Positions 12,777 through 25,400 of a stretch of 64,000 nucleotides of DNA are shown here, one piece after another. Location of the stretch: NCBI GenBank assembly GCA_029783825.1, contig JAREIK010002413.1, positions 97,165-161,164 on the forward strand, written 5' to 3'. The notes beneath the pieces were generated by a model, which searched no databases, was not told the origin of the DNA, and saw only the letters and a program-made list of their open reading frames with translations. The position numbers and the translations under genes were made by a program. Position 1 is the first letter of the stretch. Every line of letters starts with the position of its first letter. Origin of the DNA: Sapria himalayana (Eukaryota; Streptophyta; Magnoliopsida; Malpighiales; Rafflesiaceae).

Positions 12777-14040
12777 TGATTAACACATTTTCATCTTTGG
12801 TTGTCCTTCTTCAGTGGAGGAAGAAGAGGGAGGAGTTGTAGAAGAGATAATTAAATGGGTTTGGATTTTCGTTGCTATTCTGGGACGAACCTTTGAAATG
12901 ATTATTATCATGGGTGTTATTAGTTGTATTTTTTTGTTATATTAAGCTGACTAATTTTAGCAATTACTAAAGTAGTAATTGATGCAACCAATGTTTGTGG
13001 TCATCTTTAGCTATTCCTTAATATTTTAAGTAATTGTTTAAAAAATGTAGTATTGCTATTATGGTTAACGTTCACTCGGCTGAACAAAGCCAACTTGTGA
13101 AAAAACAAAGAACCAAATTAAGCACACAACTCGGTCCCGTTCTATTTAACATTTCTATCCTTTTCTGCACATCAAAGCTTTTGACAATGTAATGGAACTC
13201 GTTTGCAGTATTCAGCCTATTTGACAAAACAAAATTTGCCCAATTAAAGTTTCAAAGATACATAACTAAGGAATGATAGATGGTATAACAAAAGGTTTCG
13301 ACATGAACTAACATGGCCGGTTTGAAGAAAATAAATTGAAAAAATGTTCGAACTCCATTCCGTCCTGGAACCGTTTGCTCCTAACGAAAATCCCCTTTCT
13401 ACGTCTCATCCCATCCTGATATTTTCAACCTATGGGACAGATCTAGATCTTGAAAAAAAAATTGCCGAACTGTGGGAAGGGACTGGAGATTTGTAATCCC
13501 CATTCCGTCCCATCCCATGAGCACCCCTAGCATTTAGTGGGTTATAGGTTTTATTTTAAAAAATTTAAATAACAAAAAATTTATTTTTATTATTTTTTGA
13601 TATTTTAAAAGGCCATAACCTTTGAAAATATAATAATTTTTAAATTTTTTTAAAATGTGAATACAATATTTAGTTATACTAATCATTATATTTATATATT
13701 ATATAAATTCAATATAAACAATTTTATTGATAAATATTCTAATAATAATCAAAAAATAAATTAATAATCCATTAAAAATAAGATAGATATTAATTAAAAT
13801 ATAATTACAAAACATGAAATGATTCACAAGCAAAGAAAAATATATTACTATATAATAATTTTTTGTTTTTGAATTTTTTCATCTTTTAATAAGTTTATCT
13901 ATATTTTTTTAAGGAAATATAATTATTATAAATTATATTTGTCTATCTCATAATTTATTTTTTAATTAATATTTATATATAAATAAACAAATAAATAATT
14001 AAAATGAATATTTAAAATTATAATGAAAAAAAAATGAGAT

Positions 14041-14086
14041 TTATTATTTATTATTATTTTATTATATTATTTATTATTTATTATTT
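14041..14086. repeat. TTA-rich microsatellite
   Basis: Expanded run of TTATTATTTATTATTATTTT-like units within the monomer phrase that is normally TTTATTATTTATTATTTAGG. A similar local expansion, TATATTATATATTATTTATT, lies near 33619-33645. Likely replication slippage. Confidence 0.7.
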
Positions 14087-16043
14087 TGGGATACCGGTTC
14101 AATTTAAATTAGATCCATCTCACTAATAATTTATTTTGTAATTAATATTTCTATAAAAATAAATTTATAAATAATTAAAATAAAAATTTAAAATTATAAT
14201 GAATAAAAATTAAAATGAGATTTAAGATTTATTATTAATGTATACCAGTTTAATAGTTTAAGTGTTTAGAGATTTTTATTGTTAGGAGTTTAGCGATTTA
14301 TGTTTTTAAGATTTTAGTGGTTTATAGGTTTTATATAAAAAAATAAAATAACAAAAAAAAATTTCTATAATTTGTTATCATTTTCATAGGTTATAACCTT
14401 TGAAAATATTATAATATTTACAATTTTTGAAATGTGAATACAATATTTAGTTTTAATAATATTAATAATTATATATCATATAAATTCAATACAAACAATT
14501 TTATTGATAGATAATATAAAAATGATCAAAAATTAAATGAATAAACTATTAATAAAAAGATAGGTAGTAATTAAAAAATATTTACAGAACCTAAATTGAT
14601 TCAAAATTAAAGTAAAATATATTACTGGTTAATAATTTTTAATTTTAAAATTTCTACTTATTTCATAAGAGTATATTATTTTTTATTAAAAATAAATTAA
14701 TTAAATTATATTTGTCGCACTCATAATTTATTTTGTAATAAATATTCTATAAAAATAAACTAATAAAATATTAAAATGAATATTTAAAATTATAATAAAT
14801 AAAAATAAAAATTAGATATATTTATTATTAAGTAGTATATAGCAGTTTAATGGGTTATGTATTTAGGCATTACGGGGTTTAGGAGTTTACTGATTTAACT
14901 ATATATGCATTTAATGGTATATAGGTTTTATTTGAAAAAAATAAATAAAAATTTTTTTATTATTTTTTGATATTTTCAAAGGTTATTACCTTTGAAAATA
15001 TAATAATTTTTAAATTTTTTTCAAAAGTGAAGAAATATTTATTTATAATAATAATAATTATTATATATCATATAAATTCAATATAAATAATTTTATTGAT
15101 ATTTATTCTAACAATTATCAAAATATAAATTAAAAATCTATTATGAATAAGATTGATATTACATAAAATATAATATCAAAACCTAAAATGATTCAAAAGC
15201 AAAGCAAAATATATTACTTAATATTATTTATTTGTTTTTAAATTTTTATTTTTTTTATAAGCTTATCTATTTTTTGATGAAAAATAATTTTTATAAATTA
15301 TATTTTTAACTCATAATTTATTTTATAATTTATATATATATATATAAATAAAAAACTAAACAATCAAAATGAATTTTTTAAATTATAATGAAAACAAATA
15401 AAAATGAGATTTATTAAATATTATTTAGGGTCAACCCATTTAAATGATTATCTATATAGAAGTATCGAGATTTTGTAGTATAGTTATTTAAGTGTTTAGG
15501 CATTTAGTGATTTATAGATTTTATTTAAACAATGAAATAATAAAAAAAATATTTTTTTTTCACATGTTCAAAGGTTATAATTTTTGAAAATATAATAATT
15601 TTAAAATTTTTTTCAAAAGTGAATAAAATATTTAGTTATAATAATTACAAAACCTAAAATTATTTAGAAACAAAATAAAATATATTACTATATAATAATT
15701 TTTTGTTTTTAATTTTTTTTTCTTTTAATAAGTTTATTTATATTTTTTTGTTGAAAAATATTTTATATATATTATATTTGTCTAACTTATAATTTATTTT
15801 GTAATTAATATTTATATAAAAATAAACAAATAAATAATTAAAATAAATATTTAAAATTAAAATGAAAAAAAAATAAAATGAGATTAATTATTTATTATTT
15901 AGGATATACCTATTTAAAAATTTTATCTATTTATGGTTTTCGAGATTTAGAAGTTATTAATTTAAGTATTTAGGCATTTAATGGTTTATAGGTTTTATTT
16001 AAACTATGAAATAACAAAAAATTTATTTTTGATATTTTTTCAA

Positions 16044-16071
16044 ATTTTCAAATGTCATAACATTTGAAAAT
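16044..16071. repeat. Palindrome variant with paired substitutions, second occurrence
   Basis: Arms ATTTTCAAATGT and ACATTTGAAAAT around CATA, the same double change as at 6959-6986. Both belong to subtype U monomers, so they may descend from one event. Confidence 0.85.
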
Positions 16072-17724
16072 ATAATAATTTTAAAATTTTTTAAAAATGT
16101 GAATACATTATTTAGTAAAAATAATTATTATAAATATATATAATATAAAGTAAATATAAACAATTTTATTGATAATATTATATCAATTATGAAAAAATAA
16201 ATTAAAAAATTATTATTAATATGATAGATATAAATTAAAATATTAATATTAATTAAAATATATTTACATACCACAAAATGATTCAAAATCAAATCAAAAT
16301 ATGTTACTAAATAATATTTATGTATATAGCTGTTAAAAGGTTTATGTATTTAGGGGTTTCGGGATTTATGAGCTTACTGATTTAAGCAAGTAAGCATTTA
16401 ATGATCTATAAGTTTTATTTAAAAAAAGAAATAACAAAAAATTTATTTTTATAATTTTTTCTCATTTTATAAGGTTATAACCTTTGAATATATAATAATT
16501 TTAAAATTTTTTTCAAATGTGAATTCAATATTTAGTTATAATAATCATTATATTTTATATCATATAAATTCAATATAAACATTTTTATTGATAAATATTC
16601 TAATAATGATGAAAAAATATTTTAATAATCTATTATTAATAATATAGATATCAATTAAAATATATTTACAAAACCTAAAATGATTTAGAAGCAAAGCAAA
16701 ATATATTACTATATAATAATTTTTTGTTTTGAAATCTTTTTTTCTTTTAAAAAGTTTATCTATATTATTTTGATGAAAAATAATTTATATAAATTATATT
16801 TGTGCAACTCATAATTTATTTTGAAATTAATATTTATATAAAAATAAACAAATAAATAATTAAATTTGAATATTTAAAATTAAAATGAAAAAAAAATGAG
16901 ATTTATTATTTATTATTTATTATTTAGGATATACCAGTTTAATTTAAATTAGATCTATCTCACTAATAATTTATTTTGTAATTAATATTTCTATAAAAAT
17001 ACTCAAAATAATTAAAATAAAAATTAAAATTATACTAAATAATTAAAATAATTTATTTTGTTCAACTCTCAACTCTAGAATGATTTCTAAATATCTAACC
17101 AAAATAATATGAGCTTTTACTTTATCTCTATTATGTCTAATCATATTTGATCTTGAATCACTGGGCTATCAAAGGTAATTTGACTCATGTATGCTAACAG
17201 ACTAAACCTAAGTTGTACACCTATGTGTTGAAATAGCTAGTTGTTGAGGATGCTATTTATAATGATTATTGTAATTTCTTTTAAAATATCACTCTTGCAT
17301 ACACTCATAGCAATTTTTTTAAAACATAGTTCACCTCTAAAAAAATAACCACCTTGTAGCCTATTAGAAAAAACTAGTCTAGAGTGGCTTGAGTAGGGCA
17401 AGAAGTATGGGCTCTCTTTCAATCAAGGATCAAAAAATTTATTCTATTGGCATGGCTAAGCCTTTTGTTTATATCCTTATGGAAATGAAAAGTATCATTT
17501 CTTTCTTTTTATATTTAATGAGTTGTGTATACAAGCTCACAAAACCCAAAAAGGCATAAATGAATCTTATTCAAATATATAAAGGTTTTAATTATTGCTC
17601 AAAATATTAGTCTTGCATATGGACACTTGAGGTCACAAATCAAAGGAAAAAGCCATAGTGATATTTCCAATCCCAAGAATTTTAGCTATAGAAAGTTATT
17701 AAGAGTAGTACTCGAGCTTTAACT

Positions 17725-18100
17725 ATTTCTAGGGTCATGACTTTTGCTCTTGAGGAATGTCCAAAGTTATAATCATTCCTAGTGCAATGACTTTGCAATA
17801 TAAAGATAAAATGCACAAGCTATGGTAATATCCATTATGTGACCCTGTATTATAGTGATTAAATATGTATTCTAATCATTCTTAGTGCCATAATAATATG
17901 TTCAATAGAGAGACACAAGTTATGGCATATTATCATCGATATGATTTTGTGCTCTAGAGACAAAATATACAATCATGACCATTGCTACTGGCTACAAAAA
18001 TCTAAAGCAAGAAAGAGACTGAATCCATAAATCACCCCTTGAGTCATGACTTTGTGTTACATATACAAAAAGATAAATGTGTGGCATTCCTAAAAGTTCT
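17725..18100. repeat. Degenerate ~60-150-bp repeats inside D1
   Basis: A motif like GTCATGACTTTGTGTTA followed by ATACAAAAAGATAAA recurs with variation near 17731, 17789, 17938 and 18043, together with CAAGCTATGG/CAAGTTATGG near 17816 and 17908. The units are too diverged and unevenly spaced to call a clean tandem array. The D2 copy (about 43146-43500) has the same arrangement. Confidence 0.45.
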
Positions 18101-18156
18101 GAATTTCAATTTAAATTTAACACTTAGTCATTTGATTATAAAAATGCAAAACATGA

Positions 18157-18234
18157 GATTTAGGATTTAGGATTTATGGATTAGGGTTATAGTTTATGGT
18201 TTAAGGTTTAGGATTTAAAGTTTAGGGTTTATGG
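18157..18234 (+). repeat. Degenerate telomere-like heptamer tract in D1
   Basis: About eleven 7-bp units close to TTTAGGG: TTTAGGA, TTTAGGA, TTTATGG, ATTAGGG and so on, ending AAGTTTAGGGTTTATGG. The period is 7 as in the common plant telomere repeat, unlike the 8-bp period of the satellite block. It abuts a T9 run at 18235. The D2 copy is at 43571-43648. It is an internal tract, not a chromosome end. Confidence 0.75.
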
Positions 18235-19512
18235 TTTTTTTTTGGAAAATACACGCTTTATTTATCATTTAGGGACACAACTTACAAGAGACTAAAAAGC
18301 TGACTAATTTAGGGCAGCCCACCAAATCCTATGCACCTTAATGATTCTATGCATAAAATACATAAAAAAACATAATGCCTAATAATTCCAAGCGTACGAA
18401 TATAACAAAATCACCTGGCATTCCTGGAAATCAGAGTTGGCATTGAGTCATTATGTGCACTGCATCCTTTCCATTCGGTTTTCTCCAAGCCTTTCGGAGG
18501 AACATGAATGATGCACCAGATTAAAAGTATGCAAATATTAGATTGTGCATGTGTGTGACATGAAGCATCAATCATTTCCTATGCCATTGCTATGCAATGG
18601 AATACATGTAAAATTGAATTCCCATAAATCCACAATTCCATATCTACGGGACTTTGTGAATTTATTCTCAGCTTTGAATAACGCATTCTTTTGCTACAAT
18701 GATCCTCAAAGAAGTATCTCTTGGGTAAGAATGCTTCTTCCTCGAGCTCCAAGAAGTGGCTGTATGTTGCACCGACAAAATATCAAAAAATATGCATACA
18801 TCGGCGTGCACGTGTGATGAGGTCCATCTCATAGTCTAATTATATACGCGTACAACCAAGCTAGAATACAAGTAAAATTACAAAATGCTATAAAGATAGG
18901 TCTTCTACTCCCGGGAGTGTAGCATCGCCTAATGTATATTAACAAAATGCATTAATGGGCCCCACTTAGAGATACTCATGAGTCCAGTCGCCCTCATTGC
19001 ATGCTACATAGAGAACAGAAAAGATCGTGTGTGTGAGTATGTCATGATCCAGTCTCTACAAGTACATGGTGCATACAAGTCCAAAATACAAATAAGACTA
19101 CAAACATAAACTACAAGTTTGAATCTTTCTCTCCCGTGTGGCTGGTCTGGACTCCATTGCTTACTGGCCGTGCTTGGTGATGCTTTGGATTTTGCCGATT
19201 CTCCAATTAATCATGGATTACCTGCTACTCTTGTTGGGCGACTGTTGGGTGGCCCTCCATGCTGCCTGATAAGGCTAGTGGGACCCACTCCTAGCTACTC
19301 ATCGGTTTACTCCCAGACCACTTTGCTCGGTCTCATCAGTTGTCTAAATGTTATCATCCCAGCTTGCTAGTGGGGCCCTCTACAAGCTGGTGGCCCATAC
19401 TTCTGGCAGCTTCCAAACTTGTTGGCCCCTCTAAATGCTACCCCAAAATGGAAAGAATATGTGCACGTGTATACAGTGGTCTGTCGCTATGTGTTTGTGG
19501 TGCAGAAGTATC
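18235..19512 (-). other. Possible retroposed minus-strand segment in D1
   Basis: The left boundary is T9 (18235-18243). Fourteen bases further right, TTTATT (18257-18262) reads AATAAA on the minus strand. A minus-strand transcript would thus have a poly(A) signal just before an A tract, as in a processed transcript or retroelement 3' end. The rest has normal base composition and ACAAATAAGACTACAAACAT-like stretches, but I recognise no protein on either strand. A plus-strand 90-codon frame (18545-18817) has a 91-codon counterpart in D2, but the two differ mostly by amino-acid-changing substitutions, so I do not call it a gene. Confidence 0.35.
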
Positions 19513-21904
19513 AGGGTTTAGGAGTTTAGTAATTTAAGTATTTAGGTATTTTGTGGTTTATAAGTTTTATTTAAATAATTAAATAATAAAAAAATTATTT
19601 TTATGATTTTTTCTCATTTTCAATGTTATAACCATTGAAAATATTATAATTTTTAATTTTTTTTCAAATGTTCATACAATATTTAATTATAATAATCATA
19701 AAAATTAAATATCATGTAAATTCAATATAATTAATTTTATTGATCGACATTATAATATTGATCATAAAATAGATTAATAAATAAATATTAATAAGATAGA
19801 TATTAATTAAAATATATTTGCAAAACCTAAAATGATTCATAATCAAAGTAAAATATATTAGTAAATAATAATTTTTTATTTTTAAATTTTTGATTCTTTT
19901 AATAAGCTTATAAATTTTTTTGATGAAGATAAATTATTTAAATTATTTTTATCTCATTAATAATTTTATATTGCAATTAATATTTCTATAAAAATAAACA
20001 AATATATAATTAAAATGAATATTAAATTTATAATGAATACAAATAAAAATGAGATTTATGATTAATTATTTAGGGTATACTAGTTTAATGGTTTAAGTAT
20101 TAAAGAGTTTAGGAATTTAGTGATTCAATTGTTTATTCATTTAGTAGTTTATATGTTTTATTTAAATAATGAAAAAATAAAAAATTATTTTTCAAATTTT
20201 TTATAAATTTTGAAGGTTATAACCTTTATAAAAATAATAATTTTTAAATTTTTTTCAAATGTGAATACAATATTTAGTTATAATAAACTTAATAATTATA
20301 TATCATGTAAATTAAAAATAAACAATTTTATTGATAGATATTAATAAACTTAATATAAATATAAATATAGCAATGATCAAAAAATAAATTCATAAACTAT
20401 TATTTATTGATAGATATTTATATATTATTTATAAATGCTTGAACATTTAAAGATGGTTTAAATGTGTATGTATTTAAGGGTTTTATAGTTTTGGGGTTTA
20501 GAAGTTTAATGATTTAAGCGTTTAGGCATTTAGTAGTTGATAAGTTTTATATAAACAATAAATAACAAAAAATTTATTTTTGTGTTTCTATTTCATTTTC
20601 AAAGTTGATAACCTTTAAAAATATAATAATTTTTAAATTATTTTCAAATGTAAATATAATATTTAGTTATAATAATATTTATAATTATTTATCATGTAAA
20701 TTCAATATAAACAATTTTATTGATAAATATTATAATAATGATCAAATAATATATTAATAATCTATTATTAATAAGATAGATATCAATTAAAATATAATTA
20801 CAAAACCTAAAATGATTTAGAAGCAAAGCAAAATATATTACTATATAATAATTTTCTATTTTGGAAATTTTTTTTATTTTAAAAAGTTTATTTATAATTT
20901 TTTGATGAAAAATAATTTATATAAATTATTTTTGTCTAGCTCACTTTATTTTGTAATTAATATTTATATATAAATAAACAAATATATAATTAAAATGAAT
21001 ATTTAAAATTATAATGAAAAAAATGAGATTTATTATTTATTATTCAGTGATAGTGTTTTAATTTAAATTAGATCTATCTCACTAATAATTTATTTTGTAA
21101 TTAATATTTCTATAAAAATAAACTGATAAATAATTAAAATAAAAATTTAAAATTATACTGAATAAAATTTAAAAAGAGATTTATGGTTTATTATTACTGT
21201 ATACTAGTTTAATGGTTTAAGTATTTAGAGGTTTTTTAATTTAGGATTTTAGCGATTTATGTTTTTAGGCTTTTAGTGGTTTATACATTTTATTTAAAAA
21301 AATAAAATATCAAAAAAAATTTCTATAATTTTTTTTCATTTTGATAGGTTATAACCTTTGAAAATATAATAATATTTCAATTTTTTTTAAATGTGAATAC
21401 AATTCTTATTTATAATAATATTAATAATTATATATCATATAAATTCAATAAACAATTTTATTAATATATATTATATTAATGATCAAAATTAAATTTATAA
21501 ACTATTGATATTAAGATAGATAATATTTAAAAAATAATTACAAAACCCAAATTGATTCAAATTATAGTAAAATATATTTCTGGATAAAAATTTATTTTTT
21601 TTAAATTTTTACTTCTTTTATAAGCATATATATTTTTAAATTATATTTTTCGCTCTCATAATTTATTTTGTAATAAATATTTCTATAACAATAAACTAAT
21701 AAATAATTAAAATGAATATTTAAAATTATATGAAATAAAATTAAAAATTAGATATATTAATTATTAAGTAGTATATAGTGGTTTAATGGTTTATGTATTT
21801 TGTGATTATGGGGTTTAAGAGTTTACTGATTTAACTGTGTATACATTTAGTGGTTTATAGGTGTTATTTATATTGAATACAAATTAAAAAGAGATTTAAG
21901 ATTT
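19513..21904. repeat. Satellite block 4
   Basis: Satellite resumes inside an octamer block. The first monomer has the CAATG/CCATTG palindrome variant (about 19620). Subtypes Q (21230) and R (21770) with a ~750-bp junction at 21056 follow. Near 20340-20440 a monomer is truncated and rearranged. At about 21870 the R block jumps straight to TTGAATACAAATTAAAA, which deletes most of a monomer compared with the matching stretch at 465-1520. No gene. Confidence 0.9.
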
Positions 21905-21909
21905 ATTAT

Positions 21910-22483
21910 TGCGGTATATTTAATTTATTTTTTGATAATCTGTTTATATAACCATATATTTTTTTCTTTTTTAATATTTTCATGTATGTGTAGGAAAGGA
22001 AATATTAAGAGGCCGGGGATGCAGCAGTAGCACAATAATGGAGGTCTCTCTAACTGGACAGTGGGCCAAAATTGGAGTAGAGCCTGACCCGTCTTATGAT
22101 CCGGCCCGCTCTGGTTAAATGAACCGAGAGAAATTTTAATATAAAATGGTTTGTAATTTATTTTCGGCTGGCTGTTTTTGGATCCGTTGAACTGTTCATC
22201 ATCTCTCTCTCTTCTCTCTTTGTGCTTTATTGCGACTATCTGTGTGCTACATACTGTAAAACATTTCTGTTGCATTAATATGTAATGCATAATCATTTTC
22301 TGGCGGATTTAGCTAATCATACTAGGCGACTAGCAAACCCCAATATTTTCGGTGTTTATTTCTCGTTTTTGATTCTATCATGGATGGTTGCTGAATTGGG
22401 ATATATATATATTGCTTTTTTTTTCTATTGTTTCTATGTTTCTTATCTCAATCTCACTACCGTGGAAGCACAATTGTCCAACA
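21910..22483. mobile_element. Solo LTR, copy 2 (574 bp)
   Basis: Begins TG, ends GTCCAACA and is flanked by ATTAT at 21905-21909 and 22484-22488. It is alignable along its whole length with the LTR at 1550-2125, with scattered substitutions and small indels. Flanks on both sides match those of copy 1 (GAATACAAATTAAAA to the left; the Q-S-T-U subtype order to the right), so this is a duplicate of the same insertion about 20.4 kb away. A 123-codon minus-strand frame (21925-22296) overlaps it; only part is open in copy 1 and nothing in it is recognisable, so I do not call it coding. Confidence 0.8.
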
Positions 22484-25400
22484 ATTATATATGGTATATC
22501 ATTTTATGGATCGATTATTTATAAGTTTTGTCATTTAGGAGTTTAGCAATTTATGATTTTAGGCATTTAATGGTATATAGGTTTTATTTATATAATAAAA
22601 ATTAAAATTTTTTTTTTGATTTTTTTTAGATTTTGAAAGGTTATAACCTTTAAAAATAAAATAATTTTTAAAATCTTTTGAAATGTGAATACCATGTATA
22701 ATTATATTAATCTTATTAATTATATATCATATTAATTCAATATAAATATTTTTAATGATAGATATTATAATAATGATAAAAATTAAATTAATAAACTATT
22801 ATTAATAATTTAAATATTAATTAAAATATATTTACATAACACTAAATGATTCAAAATCAAATAAAAATATATTAGTAAATAATAATATTTAATTTTTAAA
22901 ATTTTCCATCTTTTTATAAGCTTATATTCTTTTATGATTAAAAATAAATTATTTAAATAATATCTGTCTCAATCGAAATTTATTTTGTAATTAATTTTTC
23001 TAAAAATTAAAATATAAATAATTAAAATGAATATTTAAAATTATAATAAATAAAAAAAATGAGATTTATTATTTATTAAATAGTATACAGCTATTATAAG
23101 GTTTATGTATTTAGGGGTTTCGGGTTTTAAGAACTACTAATTTAAGTATGTAAACATTTAGTGGTCTATAGGTTTTATTTAAAAAAGAAATAACAAAAAA
23201 TTTATTTTTTGTATTCTTTTTTATTTTTTAAGATTAAAACATTTAAAAATATAATAATTTTTAAATTTTTTTCAAAATTGAATACAATATTTATTTATAA
23301 TAATCATAATAATTATATATCATATAAATTCAATATAAACAATTTTATTCATAGATATTCTAATAATTATCAAAAAATAAATTAAAAATCTATTATGATA
23401 AAGATTGATATTACTTAAAATATAATATCAAAACCTAAACTGATTCAGAATCAAAGCAAAATATATTACTAAATAATAATTATTTGTTTTTAAATTTTTA
23501 TTCTTTTTATAAGCTTATCAATTTTTTGATTAAAAATAATTTTTATAAATTGTATTTTTAACTCATAATTTATTTTATAAGTAATACATATATAAAAATA
23601 AAAAACTAAACAATCAAAATGAATTTTTTAAATTATAATGAAACAAATTAATATGAGATTTATTAATTATTATTTAGGGTATACCGGTTTAAAAAATTAT
23701 CTATATAGGGGTATCGGGATTTTGTAGTTTAGTGATTTAAGTGATTAGGCATTTAGTGATTTATAGGTTTTATTTAAACGATGAAATAACAAAAAAAATA
23801 TTTTTTTATTTTTTCACATGTTCAAAAGTTACCATCTTTGAAAATATAAAAATTTTAAAACTTTTTTCAAAAGTAAATACAATATTTAGTTATAATAATT
23901 ATTCTATTTATATATCATATAAATTCAATATAAACATTTTTATTGATAAATATTCGAATAATGATCAAAACATAAATTAATAATCTATTATTAATAAGTT
24001 AGATATCAATTAAAATATAATTACAAAACCTAAAATGATTCAAAAACAAAGCAAAATATATTACTATATAGTATTTTTTTTTGTTTTTAATTTGTTTCTT
24101 CCTTTTTTAAGCTTATCTATATTTTTTTGTTGAAAAATAATTTATATAAATTATTTTTGTATAACTTATAATTTATATTGTAATTAATATTTATATAAAA
24201 ATAAACAAATAAATAATTAAAATGAAGATTTAAAATTATAATGGAAAAAATAAAAATGAGATTTATTATTTATTATTTAGGATATACATGTTTAAAAAAT
24301 TTATCTATTTAGGGTTTTCGAGATTTAGAAGTTATTGATTTAAGTATTTAGGCATTTAATGGTTTATAAGTTGTATTTAAACAATGATATCACAAAAAAT
24401 TTATTTTTGTTATTTTTTCTCAAACTTTGAAAATATAACAATTTTTAAATTCTTTTTATATGTGAATACTATATTTAGTTATGATAATCATAATAATTAT
24501 ATTTCATGTAAATTCAATATAAACAATTATATTGAAATATATTATATTAATGATCAAAAAATAAATTAATAAACTATTATTAATAAGATAGATATTATTT
24601 TAAATATATTTGCAAAACGTAAATTTATTCAAAATCAAAATAAAATATATTACAAAATAATACTTTCTTTGATGTTTTGTTTCTTTTTATAAGTTTATAT
24701 TTTTTGTTATTAAAAGTAAATATTTTAAATTATATTTGTGTTCCTCATAATTAATTTTTAATTTATAATTCTATAAAAATAAACAAATAAATAATTAAAA
24801 TGAATATTTAAAATTATAATGAATACAAATAAAATAGATATTTATTATTTATTACCCAGGATATACAATTTTAATGGTTTAAGTATTTAGGTGTTTTGGG
24901 GTTTAGTGATTTAAGTGTTTAGGCCTTTAGTGATTTATAGTTTTTATTTAAAAAATTAAAAAATAAAAAATTTAATCTTTTGATTTTTTTTTAATTTTTG
25001 AAGGTTATAACCTTTGAAATTATAATAATTTTTAATTATTTTTAAATGTGAGTATAATAATCAGTAATAATAATCTTAATAATAATATATAATGTAAACT
25101 CAATATAAATAATTTCATTAATAGATATTATAATAATGATCAATAAAAAATTAATAAACTATTATTAATAAGAATGATATAAATTAAAATATAATTGCAA
25201 AATCTAAAATGATTCAAATAAAAATAAAATATATTAATAAATAATAAATTTTTGTTTTTAAAATTTTGCTTGTTTTTATAAGGATATATAATTTTTTTGA
25301 TGAAAAATAAATTATTAAAATTAGATCTGTCACACTAATAATTTATTTTGTAATTAATATTTCTATAAAAATAAACTGATAAATAATTAAAATAAAAATT

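Larger units (their letters stand above)
10529..13529 (+). mobile_element. hAT transposon copy A, internally deleted (3.0 kb)
   Basis: The terminal inverted repeats are TAGGGCTGCTCATGGGA at the left and, read on the other strand, TAGGGGTGCTCATGGGA at the right. They are bounded by an 8-bp target duplication. Inside are a degenerate BED-finger/hAT transposase on the plus strand and G/C-richer subterminal regions. Compared with copy C it lacks two stretches in the 3' part of the gene (matching C about 55114-55435 and 55479-55852), which together explain the 686-bp length difference. It shares its left flank with copy C, down to private variants such as AGTAACTTATATTACTTGAT at 10223, so the two are duplicates of one insertion. 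Confidence 0.93.
13538..17060. repeat. Satellite block 3
   Basis: Resumes directly after the hAT target duplication. Subtypes in order are Q near 14280 (in a ~750-bp monomer), R (14830), T (15450), U (15920) and S (16320), then a ~750-bp type junction near 16936. A small TTA-rich microsatellite lies at 14041-14086. One short monomer is seen near 15640, where the T palindrome runs straight into the next ACAAAACCTAAAAT phrase. No gene. It ends where insertion D1 starts. Confidence 0.9.
17061..19512. mobile_element. Unclassified insertion D1 (2.45 kb)
   Basis: A block of mixed base composition inside a ~750-bp monomer, copied at 42475-44870. The left edge follows TATACTAAATA of the satellite and the right edge precedes AGGGTTTAGGAGTTTAG of an octamer block. 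About 100 bp of monomer is missing, so the insertion came with a target deletion or replaced sequence. I see no terminal inverted repeats, no convincing target duplication and no transposase-like frame. In order it holds a region of degenerate ~100-bp repeats, a telomere-like heptamer tract, and a segment bounded by poly(T). A non-autonomous retroelement, a retroposed transcript, or a translocated chromosomal fragment are all possible. Confidence 0.6.

Noticed and set aside
18157..18234. A true chromosome end or telomere
   Set aside because: The tract is short, degenerate, flanked by unrelated DNA on both sides and copied inside D2; it is interstitial.
18545..18817. A 90-codon plus-strand frame in D1, with a 91-codon counterpart at 43965-44240 in D2
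   Set aside because: Conservation is expected from the duplication. Of the 70 codons that align cleanly, about 16 differ in the amino acid while few changes are silent, which is the pattern of unconstrained sequence. No family resemblance.
17061..19512. D1 as a Helitron
   Set aside because: I looked for a TC start, a CTRR end with a hairpin just inside it, and insertion between A and T without target loss. None could be placed on either strand, and the target has lost about 100 bp.
21925..22296. A 123-codon minus-strand frame in solo LTR copy 2, partly open in copy 1 (1508-1744)
   Set aside because: It lies inside the LTR and extends into satellite in copy 1. No domain recognised, and the two copies differ in length because of stops and indels.
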